DNA from: Deinococcus malanensis
Lineage (GTDB): Bacteria; Deinococcota; Deinococci; Deinococcales; Deinococcaceae
Assembly (NCBI RefSeq): GCF_014647655.1
Contig: NZ_BMPP01000014.1
Location: 20,297 to 84,296 of the forward strand
Length of the DNA: 64,000 bases
Direction of reading: 5' to 3'
Under the pieces are notes generated by a model, which was given only the letters and a program-made list of their open reading frames with translations, was not told the origin of the DNA and did not search any database. Positions 63,444 to 64,000 of this stretch are shown piece by piece. Each line of letters begins with the position of its first letter. The stretch's first letter is position 1. The position numbers and the translations under genes were made by a program.

Positions 63444-63809
63444 ACGGGGAGCCTACAAAGCATGTGTCGCGGTCACAACCGCCAAATCACCTACGCCAGC
63501 AGGCAAGCACAGAACCACTCACTGAGACGGTTCTTTCCATGCTTCCGACATGGACGGGCATCGTGCAGTATCGTCGCCATCGCTGGTGCGGGCCAAGGTG
63601 CTGCCTTCCCTACACCCTCCTTCGCTGTGGCCCGCGCAGCCGCAGGAGAGAGGCGATTGAATTTCTGGTTTCACTCAGCACCAGCCCAGGCGCACGCTAC
63701 AAGCCATCCCAAAAATGGGAGGGATACTCCAGACCACTCACCGGCACACCTGCATGACCTGCGTCATGTCAACCGTTCGGACCTTTTCACCTTGTATTCG
63801 GCAGTGCGG
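63444..63809. other. Gap without a supported gene
   Basis: Frames here show no family features. The right end merges with the duplicated leader of the last gene. Confidence 0.35.
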
Positions 63810-64000
63810 TTCGGATGCGCAGTCGGGTGTTCATGCGGCGGGTTGCCTATACGGGTCAAGCTGAGCCGAGCCACCCTCACAGTTCGACCCCTCCCTTCAC
63901 CCCGTGGCCAGAGGTTTTCCCCATGCACGCACGCCGCTCAATCCTGCTCAGCACTGCCCTGACCCTCCTGCTCGCCGCCTGCGGCCAGCCGCAAGGAGAG
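63810..64000 (+). repeat. Duplicated leader, copy 2
   Basis: Matches 54501-54687 across the promoter region and the lipoprotein signal, with substitutions spread evenly. It runs to the window edge, so the repeat may extend further. Same direction as copy 1, 9.3 kb away. Confidence 0.85.
63923..64000 (+). CDS. 5' end of a second NPCBM/delta-60-type lipoprotein
   Basis: The first 26 codons encode MHARRSILLSTALTLLLAAC, nearly the signal of the gene at 54610, followed by GQPQGE. The rest is outside the window. Probably a paralogue. Confidence 0.75.
   Translation, partial: MHARRSILLSTALTLLLAACGQPQGE

Overview
The window looks like part of a secondary replicon (large plasmid or second chromosome) of a Deinococcus-type bacterium. 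Base composition is GC-rich throughout. The initiator at the left edge matches the Deinococcus RepA family as I remember it. The gene repertoire (NPCBM/delta-60 and RCC1-repeat lipoproteins, NB-ARC/LuxR regulators, a Hen1/Pnkp RNA-repair cassette, many small orphan genes) fits that genus. The species cannot be named from sequence alone.

Region by region. 1-3.7 kb is the replication and partition module: a leftward repA (cut by the window edge), an AT-rich stretch, about 12 iterons, two perfect 20-bp palindromes, then overlapping parA and parB. 3.9-9.8 kb is a leftward block with a helicase-like ATPase, an array of nine short palindromes, a divergent TnpB-like RuvC protein, an NrS-1-type primase-polymerase (PrimPol) and a 202-residue partner. 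This is the best candidate for an undescribed nucleic-acid system. 10.3-13.6 kb holds a replication-relaxation-like gene coupled to a tandem ribbon-helix-helix protein, and an AHH-nuclease toxin remnant coupled to an Imm11-type immunity gene. 13.8-34 kb is ordinary accessory sequence: TPR protein, two NAD(P)-binding dehydrogenase-like proteins, YcnI-like protein, two NB-ARC/LuxR regulators around a rhodanese and a PadR pair, secreted proteins, an MBL-fold hydrolase, a Gfo/Idh/MocA oxidoreductase and several broken genes.

34.5-40.9 kb is a tightly overlapping RNA-repair operon: Hen1, two COG3541-type nucleotidyltransferases, an uncharacterised protein and Pnkp. It is followed by a secreted protein, a DUF1152 protein and a B12-binding radical SAM enzyme. 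44.5-46.1 kb holds a 443-residue protein of unknown function followed in the same direction by two near-identical tRNA-like genes and a terminator. Both tRNAs fold with an 8-nt anticodon loop and differ mainly at two anticodon-loop bases. This is the second strong candidate for something new. 47-49.3 kb is a PadR/HAAS/DoxX operon.

49.5-64 kb is a decaying accessory tail: an RCC1-repeat lipoprotein, a MerR regulator, an NPCBM/delta-60 lipoprotein whose leader is duplicated at the right edge of the window, C-terminal fragments of several families, an HD-GYP sensor broken by one base, and a DUF5946 pair.

Three short genes (near 15.9, 31.5 and 49.6 kb) belong to one small unrecognised protein family; two of them share upstream sequence. 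Many broken genes and duplicated leaders indicate active rearrangement, but I saw no intact transposase of a classic insertion sequence.
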